64,000 bases of DNA, from assembly GCF_001995215.1 (NCBI RefSeq), contig NZ_MUXN01000017.1:78799-142798 (forward strand), in the 5' to 3' direction. Made by a program: the position numbers and the translations under genes. The stretch is from Amycolatopsis azurea DSM 43854. GTDB lineage: Bacteria; Actinomycetota; Actinomycetes; Mycobacteriales; Pseudonocardiaceae. Positions within the stretch are counted from its first letter, which is position 1, and every line of letters starts with the position of its first letter. Positions 51,717 to 59,917 of this stretch are shown here, in pieces. Below the pieces are notes generated by a model. The model saw only the letters and a list, made by a program, of their open reading frames with translations. It had not been told where the DNA came from and did no database searches.

Positions 51717-52550
51717 GTGGCAGCGAGCAGCTTTGAGAAGCGGCGCGAGGCATTCGGCGAGCGTCTGCGCGGACTCCGCGCCGATGCCGGGTTCGTCACC
51801 GGCAAGGACTTCGCGCGGGCGCTCGGCTGGAACGCGCCGAAAGTCAGCAAGATCGAGAACGGCCGCCAGACGGCGAGCGCCGAAGATCTCGACGCGTGGC
51901 TCACTGCTGCATCTGCTGCGCCTGACGATGTCGAACAGCTGCGCGCGATGCTGACCGGCATCCACGAGGCGTACATCACGTGGAAGGACCGAGTTCGCGC
52001 CGGCCATCGGGCCCGACAAGAAGAGTCCGTCGATCGCGAGGCACGAGCCCGTGTCATCCGCGCGTTCGAGGTCGTTGTGCCTGGGCTGCTCCAAACTCCG
52101 GAGTACGCCCGGCACATCCTCACCGCGCACGCCGAACTGCACGGCGGCCGCCAGGACATCACCGAGGCAGTTCGCAGCCGCATGAAACGGCAACAGATCT
52201 TGTTCGAGCCTGGCAGAAAGATCGAGCTACTCATTTCCGAGTCAGCCCTACGCCATCCGATCGCTCCCCGCGAGATCATGCTGGGTCAAATCCATCGCCT
52301 GATCGCGAGCATTGGCATGCCCGACGTTCGCGTTGGCATCGTGCCGCTCGACGTCCAGCTGCCATATCCGCTGCTGCACGGGTGGTGGATCATCGATGAC
52401 GTCGTGCTGGTCGAGACGGTCACAGCAGAACTGACCATCGACGACCCGGACGAACTTGCCGTGCACAGTCGCCTGATCGACATGCTTTGGGAAGTGGCGG
52501 CAGAAGGCGACAAGGCGCGGGACATCCTCGCCGCGGCTGCGCGAGCGTAG
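51717..52550 (+). CDS. Scr1-type XRE regulator with DUF5753
   Basis: A 277-residue protein. An N-terminal HTH (EAFGERLRGLRADAGFVTGK ... KVSKIENGRQTASAEDLDAW) is followed by the DUF5753 domain (EVVPGLLQTPEYARHILTAH ... ELLISESALRHPI ... GMPDVRVGIVPLDVQLPYPL). Annotators call this group 'Scr1 family TA-like regulators'. The GTG at 51717 is preferred, as GAGG is 6 nt upstream. It is likely the control protein of the trio and possibly of the divergent operon. Confidence 0.85.
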   Translation: MAASSFEKRREAFGERLRGLRADAGFVTGKDFARALGWNAPKVSKIENGRQTASAEDLDAWLTAASAAPDDVEQLRAMLTGIHEAYITWKDRVRAGHRARQEESVDREARARVIRAFEVVVPGLLQTPEYARHILTAHAELHGGRQDITEAVRSRMKRQQILFEPGRKIELLISESALRHPIAPREIMLGQIHRLIASIGMPDVRVGIVPLDVQLPYPLLHGWWIIDDVVLVETVTAELTIDDPDELAVHSRLIDMLWEVAAEGDKARDILAAAARA

Positions 52551-52615
52551 CCGCGGCGAAGGAAGCCTCACCGCAGTTGCTGCGGCCCACCTCCGGCGAT
52601 CTGACGAGATCTCGG

Positions 52616-53809
52616 CTAGATGCCGTGCTGCCACGCGGTGAGCGAGTACGCCGAGTACCAGCAGCCGAACAGCACGAACGCCGCGGCGACGGCGACGGCC
52701 GTTGACGGGCGACGTTTCGCGAGGCCGACGGCGACGGGCAGCAGCAGCACGAACGCGGGCAGCAAGAAACGGCCCCGCATTTGAGGGAACCCGGCGGTTC
52801 CGATCGCGAGGACGGCGACGCCGATCCCGTAGGCGACCAGCGGCCACGGCATCCGGCGCGCGATCATGACCGCGCCGAGGATCACCGCGGCGACCGTCAC
52901 GAACAGCACGAGCGTCTCGAACCGGCTGCCCTCACGGGTGAGTAGCCGCACGGTGTACTCGGCCGCCTCGCGTCCCCAGTCCCACCGGACACCCCACCCG
53001 CGCAGTTCGATGTCCTGCCACCCGGTCAGGCTCCCCGTGCGCGCCGCGACGAATCCCCAGTAGCCGGCCAATCCCAGCGGCGCGATCGCCGCCCATCCCA
53101 GCAACTGCCACCGGTCGCGGCCGCGGCCGCGCGTAGCGGCGAGCACTGCGGCGACCACGACGACGGCGACCAGGACGACCGCGGTCGACCGGGTCAGCCC
53201 GGCGAACATGGTGCACACTGCGGCCATCCCGAACCGGCGCTCGAGCACCCCGACCAACGACCACGCGGCGAGCGCCACGAACAGGCTTTCGGTGTACACC
53301 ATCGACTGTGTGATCGACATCGGCGCGCCCGCCCACAACACGACGAGGACCAGGCCCACCCGCTGCCCGCCGAACCGTTCGCCGATTCGTTGCAACCCGC
53401 ACGCGGCGACGACGCCGGCGCCCGTCGACACGACCAGCCCGGCCGCCAACAGCGGTAGGCCGAGTTCGCCGAGTACCCGCATGGCGCCGGGGTACAGCGG
53501 GAAGAAACCCATTGGGGCAGCAGGGAAAAGCTCGCCCGCGGCGTCGAGGGGTTCGGGCACCCCGCCGTAGTTGCGCTCGGCGATTTGCAGGTACCACCAG
53601 CCATCCCAAGCGCTCAATCGCTCGAGCAGCGGCAGGTCGCGCGGCGCCGCCATCACGGCGAGCATCGCCACGCCGAGGACGCGCACCGCGAGGTAGGCCG
53701 CGACGGCGCGGAGGTACGGCGTCCACCGCCCGAACCGGGCGGCCGGCGGGGCGCCGACAACGGTCAAGGCCGGCCGAACACGCGGCCGGTAGAGGTCGAA
53801 CGCGAGCAT
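52616..53809 (-). CDS. PIG-V-like polytopic glycosyltransferase carried by the prophage
   Basis: A 397-residue membrane protein with about ten hydrophobic helices. The extracytoplasmic loop after TM1 has WDGWWYLQIAERNY with the catalytic-type Asp, then FFPLYP, as in GT-C mannosyltransferases of the PIG-V/Dol-P-Man family. It is the last gene before attR and runs inward, starting within 2 bp of the right arm sites. A cargo enzyme that alters wall glycans, and so phage adsorption, is the natural hypothesis. The sugar and acceptor are unknown. Confidence 0.8.
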   Translation of the reverse strand: MLAFDLYRPRVRPALTVVGAPPAARFGRWTPYLRAVAAYLAVRVLGVAMLAVMAAPRDLPLLERLSAWDGWWYLQIAERNYGGVPEPLDAAGELFPAAPMGFFPLYPGAMRVLGELGLPLLAAGLVVSTGAGVVAACGLQRIGERFGGQRVGLVLVVLWAGAPMSITQSMVYTESLFVALAAWSLVGVLERRFGMAAVCTMFAGLTRSTAVVLVAVVVVAAVLAATRGRGRDRWQLLGWAAIAPLGLAGYWGFVAARTGSLTGWQDIELRGWGVRWDWGREAAEYTVRLLTREGSRFETLVLFVTVAAVILGAVMIARRMPWPLVAYGIGVAVLAIGTAGFPQMRGRFLLPAFVLLLPVAVGLAKRRPSTAVAVAAAFVLFGCWYSAYSLTAWQHGI

Positions 53810-53810
53810 G

Positions 53811-53832
53811 TTTGCCCCAGATCTGCCCCAGA
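53811..53832. repeat. Putative integrase arm sites, right arm
   Basis: TTTGCCCCAGA (53811-53821) and TCTGCCCCAGA (53822-53832) match the left-arm repeats and lie 37 bp from the attR core, between it and the glycosyltransferase start codon. Confidence 0.6.
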
Positions 53833-53868
53833 ATCGGGGCTCCGGCGCTGGTCAGCGCGGTTCTGCCT

Positions 53869-53880
53869 CCACCACAACTA
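53869..53880. repeat. attR core
   Basis: CCACCACAACTA, identical to attL. The following bases TGTGGCGG continue rtcB (Tyr-Val-Ala), so joining the host sides across the core restores SCHHNYVAEE in frame. Confidence 0.95.
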
Positions 53881-54259
53881 TGTGGCGGAAGAGACCTACG
53901 ACGACGTCGAACTGCTGGTGACCCGCAAGGGCGCGATCCGCGCGGGTTCGGGTGACCTCGGGATCATCCCGGGCAGCATGGGCACCGGTTCGTACATCGT
54001 GCGCGGGCTCGGGAACGCGTCGTCCTTCCAGTCCGCGTCGCACGGCGCGGGCCGCCGGATGTCGCGGAACAAGGCCAAGAAGCTGTTCACCGCCGAAGAC
54101 CTCGCCGCGCAGACCGCCGGGGTGGAATGCCGCAAGGACTCCGGTGTGGTGGACGAGATCCCGGCCGCGTACAAGGACATCGAAACGGTCATCAAGGCGC
54201 AGACGGATCTCGTCGAGGTGGTCGCGCACCTCAAGCAGGTCGTCTGCGTGAAGGGCTGA
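53870..54259 (+). pseudogene. rtcB: rtcB 3' fragment, cut by the prophage
   Basis: The last 129 codons in frame from the duplicated His-His-Asn: HHNYVAEETYDDVELLVTRK, GSMGTGSYIVRG, SASHGAGRRMSR and the C-terminus. It holds the histidine (about residue 325 of the rebuilt 396-residue protein) that becomes guanylylated. The upstream frame stays open into phage DNA antisense to the glycosyltransferase, but no native start or promoter is present. A terminator hairpin follows. Confidence 0.95.
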
Positions 54260-54271
54260 ATTACCCGGTGA

Positions 54272-54314
54272 TTCGTGGGTGGTGGTCAGGGGAACCCGAC
54301 ATACCACCCACGAA
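54272..54314. terminator. Hairpin after rtcB / promoter-side element of the lipoprotein gene
   Basis: TTCGTGGGTGGT (54272-54283) and ACCACCCACGAA (54303-54314) form a perfect 12-bp stem with a 19-nt loop. CGCTACG follows at once, then a start codon 17 bp after the stem. A similar element stands before the glutamate decarboxylase gene at 61601. Confidence 0.6.
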
Positions 54315-54331
54315 ATCGCTACGCTGAACGC

Positions 54332-54703
54332 ATGAAGAGGTTGGTATTCGCGGCGCTACTGGCGGCCGCCGGACTCACGCTGGCGGGCTGCAGCGAGGTC
54401 ACGAACGCGGTCGATCAGACGAACAAGGCCGCGACGAAGGTCGGCGCCTGCGCCGAGGCGCTCAGCCTCGCCGACCTCAACCCGGACCCGGCGACGATCA
54501 AGGAGCGGGCCGCGGACAAGGAGAAGCGCCTGCGCGAGCTGGCGAACAGCGTCGGCGAGCAGAACGTCGCGAGTGCCCTCACCGGCATGGCCGACTCGTA
54601 CCTCCAGGTGCAGAAGGAGAACATCCAGGACGCGGGCAAGATCGCGGACTGGACCAAGCGCAACCTCGACCGGCTGGACGCGCTCCGCAAGGTCTGCGCC
54701 TAG
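54332..54703 (+). CDS. Small secreted lipoprotein
   Basis: A 123-residue protein with a signal peptide (MKRLVFAALLAAAGLTLAGC) whose lipobox LAGC places the acylated cysteine at residue 20. The mature part is helical and rich in Ala, Lys and Asp. There is no recognised domain. The short leader suggests transcription starts very near the start codon. Confidence 0.85.
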   Translation: MKRLVFAALLAAAGLTLAGCSEVTNAVDQTNKAATKVGACAEALSLADLNPDPATIKERAADKEKRLRELANSVGEQNVASALTGMADSYLQVQKENIQDAGKIADWTKRNLDRLDALRKVCA

Positions 54704-54741
54704 CCGGAGCTGAAGGGGACTTTCCCCGCATAAGACGCCAC

Positions 54742-54784
54742 GAAGGGGCCCTTCACCGCATCGCACGCGGTGAAGGGCCCCTTC
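54742..54784. terminator. 18-bp hairpin between lipoprotein and MFS genes
   Basis: GAAGGGGCCCTTCACCGC (54742-54759) and its complement (54767-54784) with a 7-nt loop lie between convergent genes and end 8 bp before the MFS stop. A bidirectional terminator of the same GAAGG/CCTTC family as 2322 and 15107. Confidence 0.75.
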
Positions 54785-54792
54785 AGCCCACG

Positions 54793-55989
54793 TCAGGAGG
54801 AAGTGAGCGCGGGAACCGGGGCCGGGGTGCGCGACCGCCGCCAGAACAGGCCGACCGAAGCGATCGCCAGCGCGCCCAGCGCCGACGCCGCGAACCCCCA
54901 GCCGGGGCTGGAGTGGTCGATCACGAACCCGATGATCGGGCTCCCGACCGCCAGCCCTATGCGGCTGGCCGCGTCCAGCAGGCCCATCGCCTCACCGCGG
55001 ACCCGAGCCGGGGCCGCCGCGCTGACCGTCTCCGTGCTCGCCGCGAGCGTCGGCGCGCACAGCACGTTGCTCGGGAAGAGCACGATCGCCAGCAGCCACC
55101 ACGGGTGGTCGATCAGCCCGACCGGCAGCGTCAGCACCGCGAGCAGCACCATCAGCGTGCCCTGCGAAAGCGACCGCCGGACCGCGCCGTGGATCGCCCC
55201 GCCGAGGACGGACGCGACGCACATGAACGTGATCAGCAGCCCGGACCAGGCGATGTCTCCGCTCGCGCGCAGGGTCGCCAGTGCGGCGAGTTCCATGCCG
55301 ACCAGGCAGAACAGCGCGCCGGCGGAGATGAACATCGCCATCACGAGCCGTCCGGTGAGCCAGCTCCGCACGGACGGCCGCTCGCCGGTGACCACTTCGG
55401 CGTCGGCCTCGGCGCGGATCGGCGGGTTCATCCGGTAGATCAGCGTCGCCGAAATCGCGAAGCAGACCCCGATCCCGGTGAGCGCGTAGACCGCGGGCAG
55501 CTGCGTGATCGCCATGATCCCGGCCGACGGCCCGATCATGAACGACGCCTCCACCAGGATCGTGTCCAGCGAGTAGGCCGCCCGCCGCTGCTCCAAGGGC
55601 ACGAGCGCGGTGAGCACCAGCCGCGCGAGCGTCCCGGCGGGTACCGAAAGCACGCCCGCGGGGAGCGCGACAGCCAACAGCACCTGGTACGGCAGATGCG
55701 GCGCGCTGATCCAGAACGCCGACGAGGCCAGCCCGCAGATCGCGACCACCGGCCGCAGCCCGTAGCGGTCGACGTACCGGCCGACGAGCGGCGCCCCGAA
55801 GGCGCTGCCGAGCGTGGTGGCCGCGCCGATCAGCCCGGCGGCCCCGTAGCCGCGGCCCAGGTCGTTGACGACGTACAGCGTCATCGTCACGCCCATCGCC
55901 GTCATCGGGAGCCGCGCCAGGAACATCAGCAGCATCGAGCCGCGAACCCCGGGCACGGCTAACACGCGACGATACGGAGCGAGGGCCAT
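54793..55989 (-). CDS. MFS transporter (12-TM type)
   Basis: A 398-residue polytopic protein with the loop motif GRYVDRYGLRP after TM2 and about 12 helices. The ATG at 55989 (MALAPYRRVL) is favoured over an upstream ATG because the extension is charged and lacks coding character. It diverges from the catalase gene. The substrate is unknown. Confidence 0.85.
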   Translation of the reverse strand: MALAPYRRVLAVPGVRGSMLLMFLARLPMTAMGVTMTLYVVNDLGRGYGAAGLIGAATTLGSAFGAPLVGRYVDRYGLRPVVAICGLASSAFWISAPHLPYQVLLAVALPAGVLSVPAGTLARLVLTALVPLEQRRAAYSLDTILVEASFMIGPSAGIMAITQLPAVYALTGIGVCFAISATLIYRMNPPIRAEADAEVVTGERPSVRSWLTGRLVMAMFISAGALFCLVGMELAALATLRASGDIAWSGLLITFMCVASVLGGAIHGAVRRSLSQGTLMVLLAVLTLPVGLIDHPWWLLAIVLFPSNVLCAPTLAASTETVSAAAPARVRGEAMGLLDAASRIGLAVGSPIIGFVIDHSSPGWGFAASALGALAIASVGLFWRRSRTPAPVPALTSS

Positions 55990-56204
55990 GATCCGATGAG
56001 AACGTAACTTGGTACGCGCGTGCAAGTTTTTTTCGCGCATGGCGGACGTCACGCCGGTCACCCGCCCCGGGGTCTTTTCTTGACTGATTCCAGTTTACGC
56101 GAGAGGGTGGGTGAACCAGGTCGTCCACGAAGTGCTGAGCACGCGCACTCGGGCGAAGCTGGTGTGGCTGACCGCTTCACCACCACGAACCAGGAGGCAC
56201 CGGC

Positions 56205-57647
56205 GTGACCTTGCCGACCACGAACAACGTGGGCATCCCCGTCGCCAGCGACAACGATTCGCTGACGGTGGGTGCCAACGGCCCGATCCTGCTCCAGGAC
56301 CACTACCTGATCGAGAAGAACGCCCAGTTCAACCGTGAGCGCGTCCCGGAGCGTGTCGTCCACGCGAAGGGCGGCGGCGCGCACGGCTTCCTCGAGGTCA
56401 CCGAGGACGTCAGCCAGTTCACGAAGGCCGCGCTGTTCCAGCCGGGTGTGCGCACCGAGAGCCTGGTCCGCTTCTCGTCGGTCGCCGGCGAGAACGGTTC
56501 GCCCGACACGTGGCGCGACCCGCGCGGTTTCGCGGTGAAGTTCTACACCTCCGAGGGCAACTACGACCTCGTCGGCAACAACACCCCGGTGTTCTTCATC
56601 CGCGACCCGATCAAGTTCCCGGACTTCATCCACTCGCAGAAGCGCCGCGCCGACAACCACCTGCGCGACCACGACATCCAGTGGGACTTCTGGACGCTGC
56701 GGCCCGAGTCCGCGCACCAGGTCACCTGGCTGATGGGCGACCGCGGCATCCCGTCGAACTGGCGCGAGATGGACGGCTTCGGCTCGCACACCTACCTGTG
56801 GGAGAACGCCGGCGGCGAGAAGTTCTGGGTCAAGTACCACTTCAAGACCGACCAGGGCATCGGCTACCTGCCGCAGGCCGACGCGGACCGCATCGCGGGC
56901 GAGGACTCGGACTACTACATCCGCGACCTGTTCAAGAACATCGAGAAGGGCAACCACCCCAGCTGGACGCTGTACGTCCAGGTGATGCCCTACGCCGAGG
57001 CCGCGGACTACCGGTTCAACCCGTTCGACCTGACCAAGGTGTGGCCGAAGGGCGACTACCCGCTGATCAAGGTCGGCCGCTGGGTGCTCGACCGCAACCC
57101 GGCGAACTACTTCGCCGAGATCGAGCAGGCGGCGTTCGAGCCGTCCAACCTGGTGCCGGGCATCGGCCCGTCGCCGGACAAGATGCTGCAGGGCCGCCTG
57201 TTCGCGTACCCGGACGCGCACCGCTACCGGATCGGCGCGAACTACACGCAGCTCCCGGTCAACGCGCCGAAGTCCCCGGTGAACAGCTACTCGCGCGACG
57301 GCGCGATGCGCTACAACAACCCGGGCGACCCGGTGTACGCGCCGAACTCCAAGGGCGGCCCGCACGCGAACGCGGAGATCGCCGCCGAGACCGCGTCGGG
57401 CTACGGCGTCGAGGACGAGGTCATCCGCTCGGCGTACAAGCTCCACGCCGAGGACGACGACTTCGGCCAGCCGGGCACGCTCGTGCGCGACGTGATGGAC
57501 GACGAGCAGCGCGAGCGGCTCGCGAACAACATCATCGGCCACGCCTCGAACGACGTCTCGCAGCCGGTGCTGGAGCGCGTCTTCGAGTACTGGCGGAACG
57601 TCGACAAGGACCTCGGCGACAAGGTCGCGGACGCCTTCCGCAAGTAA
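56205..57647 (+). CDS. Monofunctional heme catalase
   Basis: A 480-residue clade-3-size catalase that splits hydrogen peroxide. The distal His is in ERVVHAKG (His53), the distal Asn in GNNTPVFFIRD, and the proximal heme Tyr in RLFAYPDAHRYR. GTG start with GGAGG upstream. The 215-bp space to the MFS gene probably holds its promoter; no clear Fur or OxyR site was recognised. Confidence 0.96.
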   Translation: MTLPTTNNVGIPVASDNDSLTVGANGPILLQDHYLIEKNAQFNRERVPERVVHAKGGGAHGFLEVTEDVSQFTKAALFQPGVRTESLVRFSSVAGENGSPDTWRDPRGFAVKFYTSEGNYDLVGNNTPVFFIRDPIKFPDFIHSQKRRADNHLRDHDIQWDFWTLRPESAHQVTWLMGDRGIPSNWREMDGFGSHTYLWENAGGEKFWVKYHFKTDQGIGYLPQADADRIAGEDSDYYIRDLFKNIEKGNHPSWTLYVQVMPYAEAADYRFNPFDLTKVWPKGDYPLIKVGRWVLDRNPANYFAEIEQAAFEPSNLVPGIGPSPDKMLQGRLFAYPDAHRYRIGANYTQLPVNAPKSPVNSYSRDGAMRYNNPGDPVYAPNSKGGPHANAEIAAETASGYGVEDEVIRSAYKLHAEDDDFGQPGTLVRDVMDDEQRERLANNIIGHASNDVSQPVLERVFEYWRNVDKDLGDKVADAFRK

Positions 57648-57679
57648 AGACCTCTCTTCGGAGAGCTGCTCCCACCACC

Positions 57680-57721
57680 GGAACGCACCCGGTGCGCGTC
57701 ATCCCCCGCGCACCGGGTGCG
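57680..57721 (+). terminator. Terminator after catalase
   Basis: A 16-bp perfect stem (57681-57696 with 57705-57720), extended by an A-T pair, with an 8-nt loop and followed by TTCC, 33 bp after the catalase stop. Confidence 0.85.
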
Positions 57722-58092
57722 TTTCCATGTCCCCACTCGCATGTGAAACCAGAAGACGGCGGGGCGTGCGTGGGGGACACCCCGAGTGGAGCAGTGCGAC
57801 ACGCCTGTCCGACGGAGTGATGAAGCCAAACGATCACCGTTTACACCGCTGTGGGTGAACGAAACGTGCGGCCGTGTCGCCCGGTCACGGGCGGTCATAA
57901 AATGACGGCAAAAGGATGATCTTCAGGGGGAAGCGCAAGATTTCGACGTTAATCAATTATGGGGGTCTTCACCGGGAACGAATCCGGCACGTAAGGGTTA
58001 GAAAAATGTGCAAACCGGTGATCGGGTGGTGTTCGGCCGATACGGCGGGTATCGATTACCTCGTCAGGTCCCAGAGGCCAGGAGGTAAGGGA
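57722..58092 (+). other. Gene-free 371-bp leader of the secreted-protein gene
   Basis: This stretch is much richer in A and T than its flanks from about 57890 (for example CATAAAATGAC and GTTAATCAATTATG). It has no convincing gene and probably holds the promoter and a long 5' UTR. A c-di-AMP riboswitch was looked for, since such leaders precede actinomycete wall genes, but the consensus was not found. Confidence 0.5.
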
Positions 58093-58623
58093 ATGAAAGG
58101 CAACATTGCCCGGACGATTGCCGCGGTAGCCGCGGGCAGTCTGTTGGCGGTGGCCTCAGCCGGCGCCGCGACGGCTAGTACCGATGGTGGAAAGGGTTCG
58201 TCGAATACGCAGGCGCTCGCCGCGCAGGTGCTGCAGATGCGAGACGGCCTCACCAAGGTGGCCTACGGCGGCGACGTCGCCAAGACGCGGGCGGACTTGG
58301 ACAGGCTGAGCCCCGTCCTCGGTGACATCGCCGCAGGCAAGCGCTACCAGATCCAGACCGAGACACAGAAGCTCGGCGACCTCGCCCAGGGCCGCTCCGT
58401 CGAGTCCAGCAGGCTGCTGGCCGACCCGACGGCCAAGGCGCGCCAGCTGCCGCCGCTGCCGGTGCCGATCCCGTCGCTGCCGGACCTTCCCGGACCGCTG
58501 AAGATCGTCAGCGACCTGGTGAAAGCCCTGTTGACGGCCGTGACCGGCATCCTCGCCGGCCTGCTCGGCGGACTCCCTGTCCCGCCGCTGCCGGTGCCGC
58601 CGGTGCCGCTCCCCACGCCCTAG
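58093..58623 (+). CDS. Secreted protein with Pro-rich C-terminus
   Basis: A 176-residue protein with a Sec signal peptide (KGNIARTIAAVAAGSLLAVA, cleavage near ASAGAATAS), a helical mature part and a Pro/Leu-rich repetitive end (LPVPPLPVPPVPLP). GGAGGT precedes the ATG. The long AT-rich leader suggests tight control. No domain was recognised; a wall-associated role is possible. Confidence 0.8.
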   Translation: MKGNIARTIAAVAAGSLLAVASAGAATASTDGGKGSSNTQALAAQVLQMRDGLTKVAYGGDVAKTRADLDRLSPVLGDIAAGKRYQIQTETQKLGDLAQGRSVESSRLLADPTAKARQLPPLPVPIPSLPDLPGPLKIVSDLVKALLTAVTGILAGLLGGLPVPPLPVPPVPLPTP

Positions 58624-58722
58624 ACCGGAGGTGTCGTCTGGTTCCGCCGTGCAGGGCGGCGGGCCACGAAATGGGGGCCGGAGCCCGGGTGGGGACATTT
58701 CTCCTCACCCGGGCTCTGGCCG

Positions 58723-59769
58723 TCACTTCGGGGCGAGGCCCAGCCGCAGGGCGCCCGCCGCTTCGGCCGTCGCCTCGCGGAACCGGCGGCCGACGCCGAG
58801 GAAGTTGATGTACCCGTGGATCAGGTCCGGCTGGCGGCTGAGCGCCACCGGGACCCCGGCCTTCCGCAATTTCTCCGCGTAAGCCTCGCCCTCGTCGCGC
58901 AGCGGATCGAAACCGGCCGTCGCGATATACGCGGGCGGCAATCCGGAAACGTCGCCGTGCAGCGGGGACAGTTTCGGGTTGTGCAGATCGGTGCCTTTCG
59001 GCACGTAATGGCCTTCGAACCAGGTCATATCCGAATCGGTGAGGAACAGGTCCTCCGCGAACAATTCCCGGGACCGGCGGCGCACGGTGAAATCCGTCGC
59101 CGGATAGAACAGCAGCTGGAACGCCGGGATCCCGCCGCCGCGTTTCACCGCCTGCTGTGCGGTCACCGCCGCGAGGTTCCCGCCCGCGCTGTCGCCGCCG
59201 ACGGCGATGCGGGCCGGGTCGGCGCCCAGGTCCCGCGCCTTCGCGAAGGCGTACTCGAACGCCGCGATCGCGTCTTCGGTCGCGCCGGGGAACTGCGTCT
59301 CGGGCGCGAGCCGGTACTCCACCGAAAGCACCCGCACCCCGGCCTGTTTCGCCAGGTAGCGGACGGTGTTGTCGTGCGAGACGCGGCTGCCGACCACCCA
59401 GCCGCCGCCGTGGAAGAACACCAGCAGGCCGGACGGGTCCGGGAGGCCGGCGGGCGTGTAGAGCGTGGCGGGCACGTCGCCGTCGCCGGTCGGGATCCGC
59501 AGCTCCTTGGTGGCGACCGGCTCGATCGTCGGTCCGCTGACCAGGTGCCTGCTCGCCAGGAGCAGGCGGCGCGACTCTTCGACGCTTCCCCGCACCAGTG
59601 ACGCCTTCGCCAGCTTCTGGAGGCGAAGCAGGAGCTGGGCGTCGAGGGCGAGTTCCTGTCCGTCCAGCCGGAGCGGCGGACCGGCGATGGCCCTTCTGAT
59701 CGGCTGCGGGAGCCAGAACGCCAGCTGCGAAAACGCGGCCTCGGCACGGATCTGGAGCGGTATCGCCAT
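58723..59769 (-). CDS. HSL-family alpha/beta hydrolase (esterase/lipase)
   Basis: A 348-residue esterase. The oxyanion motif FFHGGGW, the nucleophile GGDSAGGN and a later DPLRDEGEAYAEKL with the catalytic Asp and IHGYINF with the His give the hormone-sensitive-lipase family (family IV). The N-terminal 80-residue cap is helical. The natural ester is unknown. Confidence 0.92.
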   Translation of the reverse strand: MAIPLQIRAEAAFSQLAFWLPQPIRRAIAGPPLRLDGQELALDAQLLLRLQKLAKASLVRGSVEESRRLLLASRHLVSGPTIEPVATKELRIPTGDGDVPATLYTPAGLPDPSGLLVFFHGGGWVVGSRVSHDNTVRYLAKQAGVRVLSVEYRLAPETQFPGATEDAIAAFEYAFAKARDLGADPARIAVGGDSAGGNLAAVTAQQAVKRGGGIPAFQLLFYPATDFTVRRRSRELFAEDLFLTDSDMTWFEGHYVPKGTDLHNPKLSPLHGDVSGLPPAYIATAGFDPLRDEGEAYAEKLRKAGVPVALSRQPDLIHGYINFLGVGRRFREATAEAAGALRLGLAPK

Positions 59770-59883
59770 GTCTCCTCCTGGGGGCTTCCCGACAGGTTAC
59801 TTGCGAGTAGGTAGACCGTCCAGCGGGACCGGCGGCCGTTGAGTCGAACGAGTGTGACGCAGGACTCCGTTCCAGATCGTGGT

Positions 59884-59901
59884 CCTCCACTTAAGTAGAG
59901 G
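59884..59901. promoter_or_regulatory. Operator-like palindrome before the FMN reductase gene
   Basis: CCTC-C-ACTTAAGT-A-GAGG is an 18-bp palindrome with one mismatched pair, 16 bp upstream of the start codon, in the divergent region. The regulator is unknown. Confidence 0.4.
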
Positions 59902-59917
59902 GGTTAGCCTCGAAAGC

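Larger units (their letters stand above)
19169..53880. mobile_element. HK97-type siphovirus prophage inserted in rtcB
   Basis: The element is 34,700 bp from core to core, flanked by a 12-bp direct repeat, with a tyrosine integrase at its left end and intact rtcB coding sequence on both outer sides. It holds repressor/Cro, early, packaging, head, tail and lysis modules in standard order plus accessory genes at the right end and a moron in the tail region. No broken structural gene was seen, so it looks inducible. A phage satellite is excluded by the full set of head and tail genes. Confidence 0.95.

Noticed and set aside
19169..53880. Phage satellite or integrative conjugative element
   Set aside because: All structural, packaging and lysis genes of a tailed phage are present, and no conjugation genes are seen.
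53585..54259. Apparent complete gene spanning the attR junction
   Set aside because: Only the part after 53870 is rtcB; the upstream 95 codons are antisense to the glycosyltransferase and not protein-like, so the right part is treated as a gene fragment.
57722..58092. c-di-AMP (ydaO-type) riboswitch before the secreted-protein gene
   Set aside because: The leader is long and AT-rich, but the conserved core elements could not be matched by eye. A covariance search would decide.
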